Below, piece by piece: positions 19,552 through 29,051 of a stretch of DNA of 64,000 nucleotides. The position numbers and the translations under genes are program-made. Below the pieces are notes generated by a model. That model was not told the DNA's origin. It saw only the letters and a list, made by a program, of their open reading frames with translations, and made no database searches. This DNA is from Mycobacterium sp. UM_WGJ. Lineage in GTDB: Bacteria; Actinomycetota; Actinomycetes; Mycobacteriales; Mycobacteriaceae. Location of the stretch: NCBI RefSeq assembly GCF_000455125.1, contig NZ_AUWR01000008.1:310001-374000 (forward strand), in the 5' to 3' direction. Numbering within the stretch: the first letter of the stretch is position 1; each line of letters begins with the position of its first letter.

Positions 19552-21603
19552 ATGGACCTGCACACCCCGCCGGGCGATGCACCCGCCAAGACCGCCTCGG
19601 AGACCCCCGCGTCCACCGGAGGCACCAGCACCGCGGCTCCGACGCCACCCCCGTTGTCGGCGACCGCCCCAGTGCCGTATGCGGCGACACCGAGTTCGGT
19701 CCGCAATCCGTTTCCCCCGATCGCCGACTACGCGTTTCTGTCGGACTGCGAGAACACCTGCCTGATCTCGGCAGCGGGATCGGTGGAGTGGATGTGCCTG
19801 CCGCGCCCGGACTCCCCCAGCGTCTTCGGTGCGCTGTTGGACCGCAGCGCCGGACATTTCCGGCTCGGGCCCTACGGGGTGTCGGTGCCCGCGGCCCGCC
19901 GCTACCTGCCCGGAAGTCCGATCATGGAAACCACGTGGCAGACCCACACCGGCTGGCTGATCGTGCGGGACGCGCTGGTGATGGGCAAATGGCACGACAT
20001 CGACGCACGATCGCAGACTCACCGGCGCACCCCCACCGACTGGGACGCCGAGCACATCCTGCTGCGCACGGTGCGTTGCGTCAGTGGCACCGTCGAGCTG
20101 ACCATGAGCTGCGAGCCGGCGTTCGACTATCACCGCACCAGCGCCACCTGGGAATACTCGGCCAACGCCTACGGCGAGGCGATCGCGCGGGCCCGGCAGA
20201 ATCCGGATGCCCATCCGACCCTGCGATTGACAACGAATCTGCGGCTGGGACTGGAGGGCCGTGAAGCCCGGGCCCGCACCCGGCTGACCGAGGGCGATGA
20301 CGTCTTCGTGGCCTTGAGCTGGTCGAAACACCCCGCGCCGCAAAGCTATGCCGAAGCCGCAGACAAGATGTGGAACACCACCGAATGCTGGCGGCAATGG
20401 ATCAACATCGGCAACTTCCCCGACCATCCGTGGCGCTCGTACCTGCAGCGCAGCGCGCTGACGCTGAAGGGTCTGACGTACTCGCCGACCGGGGCACTGC
20501 TGGCTGCGCCCACCACATCGCTGCCGGAAACGCCTCAGGGCGAACGGAATTGGGACTACCGATACAGCTGGGTGCGCGACTCGGCATTCACGCTGTGGGG
20601 CCTGTACACACTGGGCCTAGACCGCGAGGCCGACGACTTCTTCTCGTTCATCGCCGACGTGTCCGGCGTGAACAACGGACAACAACACCCGTTGCAGGTG
20701 ATGTACGGCGTCGGCGGGGAGCATGAACTGGTCGAGCAGGAGTTGGACCACCTGTCCGGCTACGACAACGCCCGTCCGGTGCGAATCGGCAATGGCGCCT
20801 ACAACCAGCAACAGCACGACATCTGGGGCACCATGCTGGACTCGGTCTACCTGCACGCCAAGTCTCGCGAGCAGATCCCAGAAACCCTGTGGCCGGTGCT
20901 GAAACGTCAGGTGGAAGAGGCCATCAAGCACTGGCGCGAACCCGACCGAGGCATCTGGGAGGTGCGCGGCGAACCGCAGCACTTCACCTCGTCGAAGGTG
21001 ATGTGCTGGGTGGCGCTGGACCGCGGGTCGAAACTGGCCGAACTGCAGGGCGCGGTCTCCTACGCCAAGCAGTGGCGGGCGATCGCCGAGGAGATCAAGG
21101 CCGACGTGCTGGCCAACGGAGTGGATTCCCGCGGCGTGCTGACCCAGACTTACGGCAGCACCGCACTGGACGCATCGTTGCTGCTGGTGGTGCTGACCCG
21201 CTTCCTGCCGGCCGACGATCCGCGGGTGCGCGCCACCGTCATGGCGATCGCCGAAGAACTCACCGAAGACGGCCTGGTGCTGCGCTATCGCACCGAGGAG
21301 ACCGACGACGGGCTGTCCGGCGCCGAGGGCACCTTCACCATCTGCTCGTTCTGGCTGGTATCGGCACTGGTGGAGATCGGCGAGGTGAGCCGGGCCAAGC
21401 ACCTGTGTGAGCGGCTGCTGTCGTTCGCCAGCCCGTTGCATCTCTACGCCGAGGAGATCGAGCCCCGCACCGGCCGGCACTTGGGCAACTTCCCGCAGGC
21501 CTTCACCCACCTGGCGCTGATCAACGCGGTCGTCCACGTGATTCGGGCCGAGGAGGAGGCCGACTCCACCGGCGGTTTCCAGCCCGCGAACGCGCCGATG
21601 TAG
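19552..21603 (+). CDS. GH15-family trehalase (Rv2402-like)
   Basis: A 683-residue glycoside hydrolase family 15 enzyme. M. tuberculosis Rv2402 and its M. smegmatis orthologue hydrolyse trehalose to glucose. The (alpha/alpha)6 catalytic domain shows NWDYRYSWVRDSAFTLWGL, then REPDRGIWEVRGEPQHFTSSK with the acid Glu, and near the C-terminus GNFPQAFTHLALINA. The first about 60 residues are Pro/Thr/Ala-rich and probably disordered. ATG 19552 is chosen because the homologous body begins soon after; upstream codons overlap a membrane protein gene on the other strand. Confidence 0.9.
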   Translation: MDLHTPPGDAPAKTASETPASTGGTSTAAPTPPPLSATAPVPYAATPSSVRNPFPPIADYAFLSDCENTCLISAAGSVEWMCLPRPDSPSVFGALLDRSAGHFRLGPYGVSVPAARRYLPGSPIMETTWQTHTGWLIVRDALVMGKWHDIDARSQTHRRTPTDWDAEHILLRTVRCVSGTVELTMSCEPAFDYHRTSATWEYSANAYGEAIARARQNPDAHPTLRLTTNLRLGLEGREARARTRLTEGDDVFVALSWSKHPAPQSYAEAADKMWNTTECWRQWINIGNFPDHPWRSYLQRSALTLKGLTYSPTGALLAAPTTSLPETPQGERNWDYRYSWVRDSAFTLWGLYTLGLDREADDFFSFIADVSGVNNGQQHPLQVMYGVGGEHELVEQELDHLSGYDNARPVRIGNGAYNQQQHDIWGTMLDSVYLHAKSREQIPETLWPVLKRQVEEAIKHWREPDRGIWEVRGEPQHFTSSKVMCWVALDRGSKLAELQGAVSYAKQWRAIAEEIKADVLANGVDSRGVLTQTYGSTALDASLLLVVLTRFLPADDPRVRATVMAIAEELTEDGLVLRYRTEETDDGLSGAEGTFTICSFWLVSALVEIGEVSRAKHLCERLLSFASPLHLYAEEIEPRTGRHLGNFPQAFTHLALINAVVHVIRAEEEADSTGGFQPANAPM

Positions 21604-21628
21604 TGCGCTTGTCACGCCGGTCCCGCCT

Positions 21629-22393
21629 CTACCCGCTGATGTTGCGCACCTTGTCCAACATCGCGCGGGCCAGGTCAGCGGCGGTGCTGTCCCCCGCAGG
21701 TGGCGCCCCCGAGTGTTCCTCCTCGTCGACGAACCAGAACACGTCGACATCGACGACACAGTTCACCCGCGCCGCGAGCGCCCGCGAAACCCGTAGTCCC
21801 GCCTCGCCATCCACGCTGGTTCGCACCGTGGCCACCAATACCGCGTCCTGGTCGGAGACGTCGGTGATCTCACCGCTGGCCTCGTCGTCAGTCCCGCTGT
21901 CCCGCGTCACCACTACCCCGTCACAGCTGCCCCACTGCTGAGCGAACTTCTCGAAGAGCGCGTCGGCGTCTGCGGAACTGTCCAGCGCGATCACCGCCTC
22001 GGCCACCCCGGTCAGCGGCGAATCCTCGTCGCTTGAGCTGTCCCAGAACTCGTGGGCCACGTCGCGCACCGTCGCGACGCTGTAAACGCTGCGCTGGCCG
22101 CCCACCGCTGCACCGACGCAGTCTCCCGGCTCCGCCGATGCCCAGGCGTCGGGCAGATCGTCGAGGCCGCCGAACCGCGGCGGCAGGGTGAGATCACTGC
22201 GGAAAGGCCGGCCGGTCAGCTTCGACAGCTCTGAGTCGTCGAGCAGGACCTGACGGACCGCCATCCCGGTCACGGGCGTCGGCGCCAATCCGGGGGCGGG
22301 CCGGACGGTTCCGGCAACCACCGTGGTGCACCCACCGGCCAACAGCGCGACTGCCGCAGCGCCCGCCGCGACTGCGCCTGCCCGGACGGCCAC
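21629..22393 (-). CDS. lppR: LppR-like lipoprotein with PknH-type sensor domain
   Basis: A 254-residue lipoprotein. The lipobox LAGGC has Cys22. The body resembles the extracellular sensor domain found in PknH and several Lpp proteins: an N-terminal LLDDSELSKLTG, paired cysteines (GDCVGAA, GSCDGV, RVNCVVDV) and a C-terminal ARAMLDKVR. It probably senses or binds something at the cell surface; the ligand is unknown. The GTG start shares one base with the lepA stop (TAGTG), so it is coupled to lepA. Confidence 0.78.
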   Translation of the reverse strand: MAVRAGAVAAGAAAVALLAGGCTTVVAGTVRPAPGLAPTPVTGMAVRQVLLDDSELSKLTGRPFRSDLTLPPRFGGLDDLPDAWASAEPGDCVGAAVGGQRSVYSVATVRDVAHEFWDSSSDEDSPLTGVAEAVIALDSSADADALFEKFAQQWGSCDGVVVTRDSGTDDEASGEITDVSDQDAVLVATVRTSVDGEAGLRVSRALAARVNCVVDVDVFWFVDEEEHSGAPPAGDSTAADLARAMLDKVRNISG

Positions 22394-24279
22394 TACTTCT
22401 TGGCCTTATCCCCGGCAGAGCCCCCACTGTCGGTCGACAGCGCCGCGACGAACGCCTCCTGCGGCACGTCGACCCGGCCGATGGTCTTCATCCGCTTCTT
22501 GCCCTCTTTCTGCTTCTCCAGCAGTTTGCGCTTACGGGTGATGTCACCGCCGTAGCACTTGGACAGCACGTCCTTACGGATGGCCCGGATGTTTTCGCGG
22601 GCAATGATTCTCGAGCCGATCGCGGCCTGCACCGGAACTTCGAACTGCTGACGCGGAATCAGTTCCTTGAGCTTGGTGGTCATCTTGTTGCCGTAGGCCG
22701 AAGCCGAGTCTTTGTGGACGATCGCACTGAACGCGTCCACCGCCTCGCCCTGCAGCAGGATGTCGACTTTGACCAAGTCGGCCTCCTGCTCGCCGGCCTC
22801 TTCGTAGTCCAGGCTGGCGTAGCCCCGCGTGCGCGACTTCAGCGAATCGAAAAAGTCGAAGATTATCTCGCCCAACGGCATCGTGTAGCGCAGTTCGACA
22901 CGTTCCGGAGAGAGGTAGTCCATGCCGCCGAGTTCCCCACGGCGAGACTGGCACAGTTCCATGATGGTGCCGACGAACTCGCTCGGGGCGATCACGGTGG
23001 TCTTGACGACCGGCTCAAAGACGGTGCGGATCTTGCCTTCCGGCCAGTCCGACGGGTTGGTGACGACGATCTCGCTGTTGTCTTCAGCGATCACCCGGTA
23101 GACAACGTTGGGCGAGGTTGAGATCAGGTCGAGGTTGAACTCGCGTTCCAGCCGCTCTCGGGTGATCTCCATGTGCAGCAGGCCCAGGAAGCCGCACCGG
23201 AAGCCGAAGCCCAATGCCACCGAGGTTTCCGGCTCGTAGGTCAGGGCAGCATCGTTGAGCTGCAGTTTGTCCAGCGCCTCGCGCAGGTTCGGGTAGTCAG
23301 ACCCGTCGACCGGGTAGAGCCCGGAATAAACCATCGGCTTGGGCTCGCGGTATCCGGTGAGCGCCTCGGTGGCCCCGCCCCGGGCAGTGGTGACGGTGTC
23401 GCCGACCTTCGATTGACGCACGTCCTTCACACCGGTGATCAAGTAACCCACCTCGCCCACGCCAAGGCCCTTGGTGGCCTTGGGTTCCGGGGAGACGATG
23501 CCGACCTCGAGCAGCTCGTGGGTGGCACCGGTGGACATCATCGCGATCTTCTCGCGAGGGGTGATCTTGCCATCGACGACCCGGACATACGTGACCACTC
23601 CGCGGTAGATGTCATAGACGGAGTCGAAGATCATCGCCCGTGCCGGCGCGTCGGCGTCGCCGGTGGGCGCCGGCACCTGCTTCACCACTTCGTCGAGCAA
23701 CTCGGCCACGCCTTCGCCGGTCTTACCGGAGACTTTCAGCACGTCTTCGGGCTCGCACCCGATGATGTGGGCCAGTTCCGCGGCGTAACGCTCCGGGTCG
23801 GCCGCGGGCAGGTCGATCTTGTTGAGCACCGGGATGATCGTGAGCTCACGGTCCAGCGCCAGGTACAGGTTCGCCAGGGTCTGGGCTTCGATGCCCTGGG
23901 CGGCGTCGACCAGCAGAATGGCGCCCTCGCAGGCCTCCAGCGCGCGCGACACCTCGTAGGTGAAGTCGACGTGACCGGGGGTGTCGATCAGGTGCAGCAC
24001 GTAGTCGCCGGCTTCAGCTCCGTTACGCGGGCCCGTCTCCGGGTCGTCCTTGACCGTCCAGGGCAGCCGAACGTTCTGCGCCTTGATGGTGATGCCGCGT
24101 TCCCGCTCGATGTCCATTCGGTCCAGGTACTGGGCACGCATCGATCGGTCGTCGACGACGCCGGTGAGCTGCAGCATCCGGTCGGCCAGGGTGGATTTGC
24201 CATGGTCGATGTGGGCGATGATGCAGAAGTTCCGTATCTGCGCCGGCGCGGTGAAGGTCTGGTCGGCGAAACTGCTGAT
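22393..24279 (-). CDS. lepA: LepA (EF-4) ribosomal back-translocase GTPase, apparently starting at AUC
   Basis: A translation GTPase of about 628 residues that remodels stalled ribosomes. The G1 motif AHIDHGKST, then DTPGHVD and NKIDLP, and the LepA-specific C-terminus ([13 protein letters not shown]) are clear. The first ATG, at 24177, lies after the G1 motif, so it cannot be the start. Upstream the frame stays open for [19 protein letters not shown] but meets TAA about ten codons before that, with no ATG, GTG, TTG or CTG start in between. ATC at 24279 has AGGAG six bases upstream and is my best start. A sequencing error is the alternative. Confidence 0.88.
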   Translation of the reverse strand: MSSFADQTFTAPAQIRNFCIIAHIDHGKSTLADRMLQLTGVVDDRSMRAQYLDRMDIERERGITIKAQNVRLPWTVKDDPETGPRNGAEAGDYVLHLIDTPGHVDFTYEVSRALEACEGAILLVDAAQGIEAQTLANLYLALDRELTIIPVLNKIDLPAADPERYAAELAHIIGCEPEDVLKVSGKTGEGVAELLDEVVKQVPAPTGDADAPARAMIFDSVYDIYRGVVTYVRVVDGKITPREKIAMMSTGATHELLEVGIVSPEPKATKGLGVGEVGYLITGVKDVRQSKVGDTVTTARGGATEALTGYREPKPMVYSGLYPVDGSDYPNLREALDKLQLNDAALTYEPETSVALGFGFRCGFLGLLHMEITRERLEREFNLDLISTSPNVVYRVIAEDNSEIVVTNPSDWPEGKIRTVFEPVVKTTVIAPSEFVGTIMELCQSRRGELGGMDYLSPERVELRYTMPLGEIIFDFFDSLKSRTRGYASLDYEEAGEQEADLVKVDILLQGEAVDAFSAIVHKDSASAYGNKMTTKLKELIPRQQFEVPVQAAIGSRIIARENIRAIRKDVLSKCYGGDITRKRKLLEKQKEGKKRMKTIGRVDVPQEAFVAALSTDSGGSAGDKAKK

Positions 24280-24465
24280 GGGGATCTCCTGGTGAGGCGA
24301 GTTGTGGCGTTACCAGGGTATCGAGTCGAGCCGGTGCGGACCCAATCGCACCGGCCCGGGGCCACCCCGCCGGCGCCGTCGCATGTGAACCGCACACCCT
24401 GGAGCCGAGCAGGTGGCCCACCCGGCTCCAGGTGGACTTCGGAAGAGGCCAGGCCCGGCAAGGCG

Positions 24466-24495
24466 AAACCCCCGGAGACCCAGTCCCGGGGGTTT
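24466..24495 (-). terminator. Terminator of the first secreted paralog
   Basis: AAACCCCCGG (24466-24475) pairs with CCGGGGGTTT (24486-24495), a 10-bp stem with a 10-nt loop. It lies 15 bp past the stop of the gene ending at 24511. Its arm sequence is nearly the same as in the terminator of the second paralog. Confidence 0.75.
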
Positions 24496-24510
24496 GCGCT
24501 TAGCACCGGT

Positions 24511-25080
24511 TTACATGTCGAGCCCGAACCCGAAGTACCCGCCCAGATCTGCCAGGCCGGCCTCGAAGAAATTGGTGAAGTCGGCGAAGACGCCGTCACC
24601 GGCCAGCCCGTCGATGATCCCGCTTTCCGAACCGAACAGGTAGTTGCCGGCGTCTTCGAGCTGAATCTCGTCACCACCGGTCATCAGTGCGAACAACAAG
24701 ACGTTGCTGGCGTCGTAGAACTGCGTCAGCGCACCGTTGAACAAGCTGTAGGAGCCCGGGTCCGAAGACATTTCGCTTTCCCAATTCGGGCCGAACAGCA
24801 TGGCCGCGAAGGTCGCGTTATCCGCCAAGTCGTCTGCGGAAATGGTGCTGAACGACAGCGGGTCAGCGAGCGTGGGCGCGCCGGGGGTGATCAGGTCGCT
24901 GTCGACACCCGACGCCGAGGCCTGGGCTCCGAAGAGCCAGTTCATCGACTGAACCTGACCCAACAGGATGTTGCTGAAGTCCGGAAGGTTGTCGGTCTCC
25001 TCGTCGGCGGCGGCCGCCAACGGCGCCAACGCGAGTGCCGCACCAGCGACAAAACTGCCGATCACGCCGAATTTACGCAT
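24511..25080 (-). CDS. Secreted protein, tandem paralog A, unknown function
   Basis: A 189-residue exported protein. A signal peptide (MRKFGVIGSFVAGAALALAP) ends near residue 22, and an acidic mature chain follows. Shared blocks with the next gene: NWLFG near residue 50, DPGSYSLFNGALTQF with LLFALM near residue 115, and a C-terminal aromatic DLGGYFGFG. There is no cysteine in the mature part and no known catalytic motif. The ATG is chosen for the GGGGGA ribosome site eight bases upstream and the signal peptide. I do not recognise the family. Confidence 0.75.
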   Translation of the reverse strand: MRKFGVIGSFVAGAALALAPLAAAADEETDNLPDFSNILLGQVQSMNWLFGAQASASGVDSDLITPGAPTLADPLSFSTISADDLADNATFAAMLFGPNWESEMSSDPGSYSLFNGALTQFYDASNVLLFALMTGGDEIQLEDAGNYLFGSESGIIDGLAGDGVFADFTNFFEAGLADLGGYFGFGLDM

Positions 25081-25384
25081 GTTGATCCCCCAAAATCCCC
25101 TACATACTGGCCGGCGGCTAATTTTCCCGTCCCCACCGGCGGCTCCCCCCAGCAACGTTGCTGTAAGCCGGGTTAAATCTAACAAGCACCTGTGACTAAC
25201 GCAAGTGAATGTTCACTTTCACTTTGGTTTCCTCGAGTCCTTGCCCCATGCTGGGCCCGCAGTGAGCGGGATTTACGCACGTCGGCGCGTTTCATGGACC
25301 ACAAAATGGGCGGCGCATTACACAGCGTTGGATGATGAGGAAATTTTCAAGTGAACGACCGGCCCGACGCTGCCGCAGCCGACG

Positions 25385-25414
25385 GAACCCCCGGAGACGA
25401 TCCTCCGGGGGTTC
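25385..25414 (-). terminator. Terminator of the second secreted paralog
   Basis: GAACCCCCGGAG (25385-25396) pairs with CTCCGGGGGTTC (25403-25414), a perfect 12-bp stem with a 6-nt loop. It lies 15 bp past the stop of the gene ending at 25430. The rest of the 304-bp stretch between the two paralogs (25081-25384) shows only AT-richer promoter-like sequence for paralog A. Confidence 0.8.
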
Positions 25415-25429
25415 GGCTTCGGGCGGCGG

Positions 25430-25984
25430 CTAGGAGTCGAAGACGCCGAAGTAGCCCAGCAGGTCGCCCCAGGCGAACTGGAAATAGCTCATGGCTTCCG
25501 CCCAGCCGGTGTCGGCGCCGTTGGCGATGGCCTCCATGCTGCTCCCGCCGAACAGGTCGCCGGTGCCGCCGTCCCAGTCGAGCACGGCGCCGTTGTTCAT
25601 CATCGCGTACAGCAGCGAGTTGATGCCGTCGTCGAACGGGACCATCGCACCGTTGAAGACGCTGTAGGCACCGGGGTCGGTGGCCAGTCCGGCTTCGAAC
25701 GGATTGAACCCGTAGACCAGGTGAGCGAACGGGGTTGTGCCATTGTCCTGAACCGTCGAGACCGCCGCCGGTTTGATGATGTCGAAGCCCTGCGGACCCA
25801 CGGTGACGTCCGTGGAAGGGACGCCCGCCAGGAAGGTGTCGGTCCCGAACAGAAAGTTCATCGTCCCGATCTCACTGGTGACGACCGGCGCCAACGGGTC
25901 GGTGTCGGCCGAGGCCAAGGGCGCCAAGACAAACGCCGCGCCGGCGGCGAAGCCACCGACGACGACGATTTTGCGCATGTTCAT
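25430..25984 (-). CDS. Secreted protein, tandem paralog B, unknown function
   Basis: A 184-residue exported protein paralogous to the gene at 24511. The signal peptide MNMRKIVVVGGFAAGAAFVLAP ends at ASA, with an acidic mature region. It has the same order of blocks: MNFLFG, DPGAYSVFNGAMVPF, LLYAMM and DLLGYFGVF. The ATG at 25984 has GAAAGG eight bases upstream; a second ATG two codons later is possible. Each paralog has its own promoter region and terminator, so they are separate units. Function unknown; a surface or envelope role is a guess. Confidence 0.75.
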   Translation of the reverse strand: MNMRKIVVVGGFAAGAAFVLAPLASADTDPLAPVVTSEIGTMNFLFGTDTFLAGVPSTDVTVGPQGFDIIKPAAVSTVQDNGTTPFAHLVYGFNPFEAGLATDPGAYSVFNGAMVPFDDGINSLLYAMMNNGAVLDWDGGTGDLFGGSSMEAIANGADTGWAEAMSYFQFAWGDLLGYFGVFDS

Positions 25985-26570
25985 GTTCAATGCCTTTCGC
26001 GATGTCTCTTTGGGCGGTAGTCCGCCCCAGGAGCCCCCCGGCCCCCTCACTGAAAGCCACAGGGGCTCTGTCAGTTTCACTACTCCGGTTGCGATGTAGA
26101 CGCTGCGTGATAGTTGCGCAAATCCATATACCTCCTGATAGCCCCTCGGTGCATAAGAAGACCCGGGCGATCACCCCCCGACTCAGCCAAAGGCATCAGC
26201 TGCCGGCGAACGCGTTGCCGTACATGCCGTTCCGGGCGGTGACTTACCCCAGCTCAAGCACCCCCGGAGGAAAGCCAAGACCCTCCCCAGACTGCAGTTT
26301 TCGGCGACTTCCACTCCCCGATTGAGATCTTCCGTCCGGCTGACGCCCCGGATGTAGCTGCGCCGGCCCGGTGAAAAGAAGCCCCCGGTTAATCAATATT
26401 CCCGTACCGTACGCCGATGGGTCTCTGCGGACAACACAAGTGGCGCTTCAGTTTTCGTACAGATTCCTGTGCCTTTTGGTTACGTTGGCGTCAAGGAAAC
26501 GCCGCCGCTGAGACGGCGTCGCGGCGGCCGGAAACCAGTGCCAGAAACGGGTTTCGCCTATGCTGCGAGC
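25985..26570. other. 586-bp intergenic region without a convincing gene
   Basis: No reading frame here has both a ribosome site and coding character. It holds the paralog B promoter at its left end. Near its right end is a perfect GC hairpin (GCCGCCGC at 26501-26508 with GCGGCGGC at 26521-26528). TATGCT at 26559-26564, six bases before the ATG of the next gene, suggests a leaderless promoter. Confidence 0.5.
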
Positions 26571-27197
26571 ATGGCTTCCCCGCGGAAGACCCCATGGCAG
26601 TCGGTGCAGCGATTCGCAGAGAACCTGGTGTTCAACGAAGCCCCACGGTTCATCCGCCAACTCGAGCAGGCACCGCAGGTACAGCAGCGCATCCAGCGCG
26701 GTATCGAGCAGGGCATCAAGATCGGTCTGGACATCCTCAGCGGCGCGACCTCGGAGCCGGCTACGGAGATCGCCGCCGGCCGTCCAGTGACCGACAGCAG
26801 TGTTCCCACCGCGCACCGGGCACGCCGGCTCGTCTACGCCCCCGACCTCAACGGTCGCGCCGACCCCGGCGAGATCGTCTGGACCTGGGTGGCCTACGAG
26901 GACATTGCGGGCCAGGGGCCCTTACAAGGAGAAGACCGGCCGGTGTTGGTCGTCGGCCGCGACCGCAACATGCTGCTGGGCCTGATGCTGTCCAGCAGGC
27001 AACGGCATGCCGAGGACCCGAACTGGGTCGGCATCGGCGCGGGCAGCTGGGATGACGCTCACCGGGTCAGCTGGGTGCGGCTTGACCGGGTGCTAGACGT
27101 GCCCGAGGAGTCGATCCGGCGCGAAGGCGCCATTCTGGAGCGTTCGGCGTTCGATGTGGTGGCAGCCCGACTGCGCAGCGACTACGCGTGGAGCTGA
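26571..27197 (+). CDS. PemK/MazF-like fold protein (Rv2405-like)
   Basis: A 208-residue protein. The N-terminal 75 residues are helical. The C-terminal part (about 80-200) looks like the PemK/MazF beta-barrel: VYAPDLNGRADPGEIVWTWV, DRPVLVVGRDRNMLLGLMLSS and SWVRLDRVLDVPEESIRREGA. No antitoxin gene is adjacent, so I would not call it a working toxin. The ATG follows a -10-like TATGCT by six bases, suggesting leaderless expression. An in-frame upstream ATG at 26469 is unlikely because that segment is Arg-rich and low-complexity. Confidence 0.72.
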   Translation: MASPRKTPWQSVQRFAENLVFNEAPRFIRQLEQAPQVQQRIQRGIEQGIKIGLDILSGATSEPATEIAAGRPVTDSSVPTAHRARRLVYAPDLNGRADPGEIVWTWVAYEDIAGQGPLQGEDRPVLVVGRDRNMLLGLMLSSRQRHAEDPNWVGIGAGSWDDAHRVSWVRLDRVLDVPEESIRREGAILERSAFDVVAARLRSDYAWS

Positions 27198-27209
27198 CGC
27201 TGCAACCGG

Positions 27210-27638
27210 CTAGCCCTGGGCGATGTAGTCGCGCAGTTGCTCGTGCTCGGCTTGCAACTCTTCCATTCGAGACTTGACGACGTCGCCGATGCTGACGATC
27301 CCGGCCAACCGGCCGTTTTCGAGCACCGGTATGTGACGCGCACGGTGCTCGGTCATCAACATGCTGACCTCGTCGGCGGTGTCGGTCTTGGCGCAGGTCG
27401 CCACCAGGCGGGTCATGATGGCCGACACCGGCCGAGCCAACAGACTGGCGCCGTGGACGTGCAGCTGGCGTACCACGTCACGCTCGGAGGCCACCCCCTC
27501 CAGGCCCTCATGTCCGATCACCACCATCGCCCCGATGTTGTGCTCAGCCAAGCCTGCCAGCAACTCCATGACCGTGGCATCGGGGTGGATGGTCACTACC
27601 GCCGCACCCTTGTTCCGTAATACGTCCGCGATCCGCAT
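27210..27638 (-). CDS. Two-CBS-domain protein (Rv2406c-like)
   Basis: A 142-residue protein made of two CBS motifs: about residues 8-60 (VVTIHPDATVMELLAGLAEHNIG) and 73-128 (ADEVSMLMTEHRARHIPVL, GIVSIGDVVKSR). Such stand-alone CBS pairs bind adenine nucleotides and act as energy sensors; the partner is unknown. Convergent with the PemK-like gene and divergent from the RNase Z-like gene. Confidence 0.85.
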   Translation of the reverse strand: MRIADVLRNKGAAVVTIHPDATVMELLAGLAEHNIGAMVVIGHEGLEGVASERDVVRQLHVHGASLLARPVSAIMTRLVATCAKTDTADEVSMLMTEHRARHIPVLENGRLAGIVSIGDVVKSRMEELQAEHEQLRDYIAQG

Positions 27639-27764
27639 CGAAGCCTCCCGCCGCAGTGATCTGCTTCACACCAGGCTAGGCCATTTGGCCGAACAGGGGG
27701 CGCCGAAAGCAAAACTCGGCCGATCCCGTGGCGCGCGGGCGGCATCTGTGGCATATGTGACGTC

Positions 27765-28622
27765 ATGACGATCGAGATCACCCTGCTGGGCACCGGAAGT
27801 CCGATCCCCGACCCGAACCGCGCCGGCCCGTCGACCCTGATCCGAGCCGGGGGCCAGCAACTGCTGGTCGACTGCGGACGCGGTGTTCTGCAGCGTCTGG
27901 CCGCGGCTGGGGCCTCGGCCAGCAGTCTGTCGGCGCTGCTGCTCACCCACCTGCACAGTGACCACATCGCCGACCTGGGCGACCTACTGATCACCCGCTG
28001 GGTCACCACCTTCACGCCCGACGCTCCGCCGCTGCCAGTCATCGGACCACCGGGCACCGCAGAGGTCGTTGAGGCGACTCTGCGCGCCTTCGGTCACGAC
28101 ATCGGCTACCGCATTGCTCACCACGACGATCTGACCGCCCCTCCCCCGGTCGACGTGCAGGAATACACCACCGGACTGGTCTGGGACCGCGACCAGGTGC
28201 GGATCACCGTGGCGCCCACCGACCACCGGCCGGTGACACCTACCATCGGCTTCCGAATCGAGCACTCCGACGACACCGGGACCGCCTCGGTGGTGATGGC
28301 CGGCGACACCGTGCCCTGCGACAGCCTCGACGAGCTGGCGGCCGGAGCCGGTGCGTTGGTGCACACCGTCATCCGCAGCGACCTCATCGCGTTGCTGCCC
28401 CAGCAGCGCATCCGCGATATCTGCGACTACCACTCCTCGGTGGCCCAGGCTGCCGCGACCGCCAAACGGGCCGGGGCGGGCATTCTGGTGCTGACCCACT
28501 ATGTGCCCGCCATCGCGCCCGGGCAGGAAGAGCAGTGGCGGGCGCTGGCCGCCGCGGAGTTCGACGGGCCGATCGAACTCGGCGACGACCTGCACCGAGT
28601 CGAGGTGACCGCCCGCAGCTGA
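27765..28622 (+). CDS. RNase Z-like metallo-beta-lactamase fold hydrolase (Rv2407-like)
   Basis: A 285-residue MBL-fold enzyme. The zinc motif HLHSDH lies near residue 65, preceded by [15 protein letters not shown] and LLVDCGRG, the N-terminal pattern of RNase Z/ElaC. MAGDTVPC gives the next metal ligand and LTHYVP the last His. RNase Z trims tRNA 3' ends; relatives also include phosphodiesterases and arylsulfatases, so the substrate is not certain. No Shine-Dalgarno is seen; a leaderless transcript is possible. Confidence 0.83.
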   Translation: MTIEITLLGTGSPIPDPNRAGPSTLIRAGGQQLLVDCGRGVLQRLAAAGASASSLSALLLTHLHSDHIADLGDLLITRWVTTFTPDAPPLPVIGPPGTAEVVEATLRAFGHDIGYRIAHHDDLTAPPPVDVQEYTTGLVWDRDQVRITVAPTDHRPVTPTIGFRIEHSDDTGTASVVMAGDTVPCDSLDELAAGAGALVHTVIRSDLIALLPQQRIRDICDYHSSVAQAAATAKRAGAGILVLTHYVPAIAPGQEEQWRALAAAEFDGPIELGDDLHRVEVTARS

Positions 28623-28722
28623 GGCGAGTTGGGGAGTTACCGAACCAGCTGGTACCCTGAACAGCTGTTGCTCCCGCCTCGGGAGGCAAACCCAACTCAA
28701 GCTTTTGCGAAGGAATTACTCC

Positions 28723-28983
28723 GTGGCCAACATCAAGTCGCAGGTGAAGCGCAACCGGACCAACGAGCAAGCCCGGCTGCGCAACCAGTCGGTGAAGTCG
28801 GCGGTGCGCACCGCGATCCGTGCCTTCCGCGAGGCCGCCGCCGCCGGCGACAAGGACAAGGCCGGCGTGCTGCTGGTCTCGACCAGCCGCAAGCTGGACA
28901 AGGCCGCCAGCAAGGGCGTCATCCACAAGAACCAGGCCGCCAACAAGAAGTCGGCGCTGGCGAAGGCGCTCAACCAGCTCTGA
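28723..28983 (+). CDS. rpsT: Ribosomal protein bS20
   Basis: An 86-residue small-subunit protein that binds 16S rRNA, with the standard S20 start [14 protein letters not shown] and the C-terminal [21 protein letters not shown]. The GTG at 28723 is chosen because it begins the family sequence and has AAGGA upstream; a 6-codon longer reading has no support. A terminator follows. Confidence 0.96.
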   Translation: MANIKSQVKRNRTNEQARLRNQSVKSAVRTAIRAFREAAAAGDKDKAGVLLVSTSRKLDKAASKGVIHKNQAANKKSALAKALNQL

Positions 28984-29006
28984 CCTAGCGGATAGCCCGC
29001 AAGCGC

Positions 29007-29037
29007 AGGCCCCTGATTCCACCCGGAACAGGGGCCT
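29007..29037. terminator. Bidirectional terminator between rpsT and holA
   Basis: AGGCCCCTG (29007-29015) pairs with CAGGGGCCT (29029-29037), a perfect 9-bp stem with a 13-nt loop, between convergent rpsT and holA. It can serve both strands. Confidence 0.78.
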
Positions 29038-29051
29038 TCGTGTTGCCTGGA

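Noticed and set aside
23173-25176. 667-codon plus-strand frame across lepA and the first secreted paralog
   Set aside because: Antisense to two well-supported genes; composition is the usual GC shadow with no motifs.
26571-27638. Toxin-antitoxin pair of the PemK-like and CBS genes
   Set aside because: The genes are convergent and the CBS protein is not an antitoxin type; no adjacent antitoxin frame is seen.
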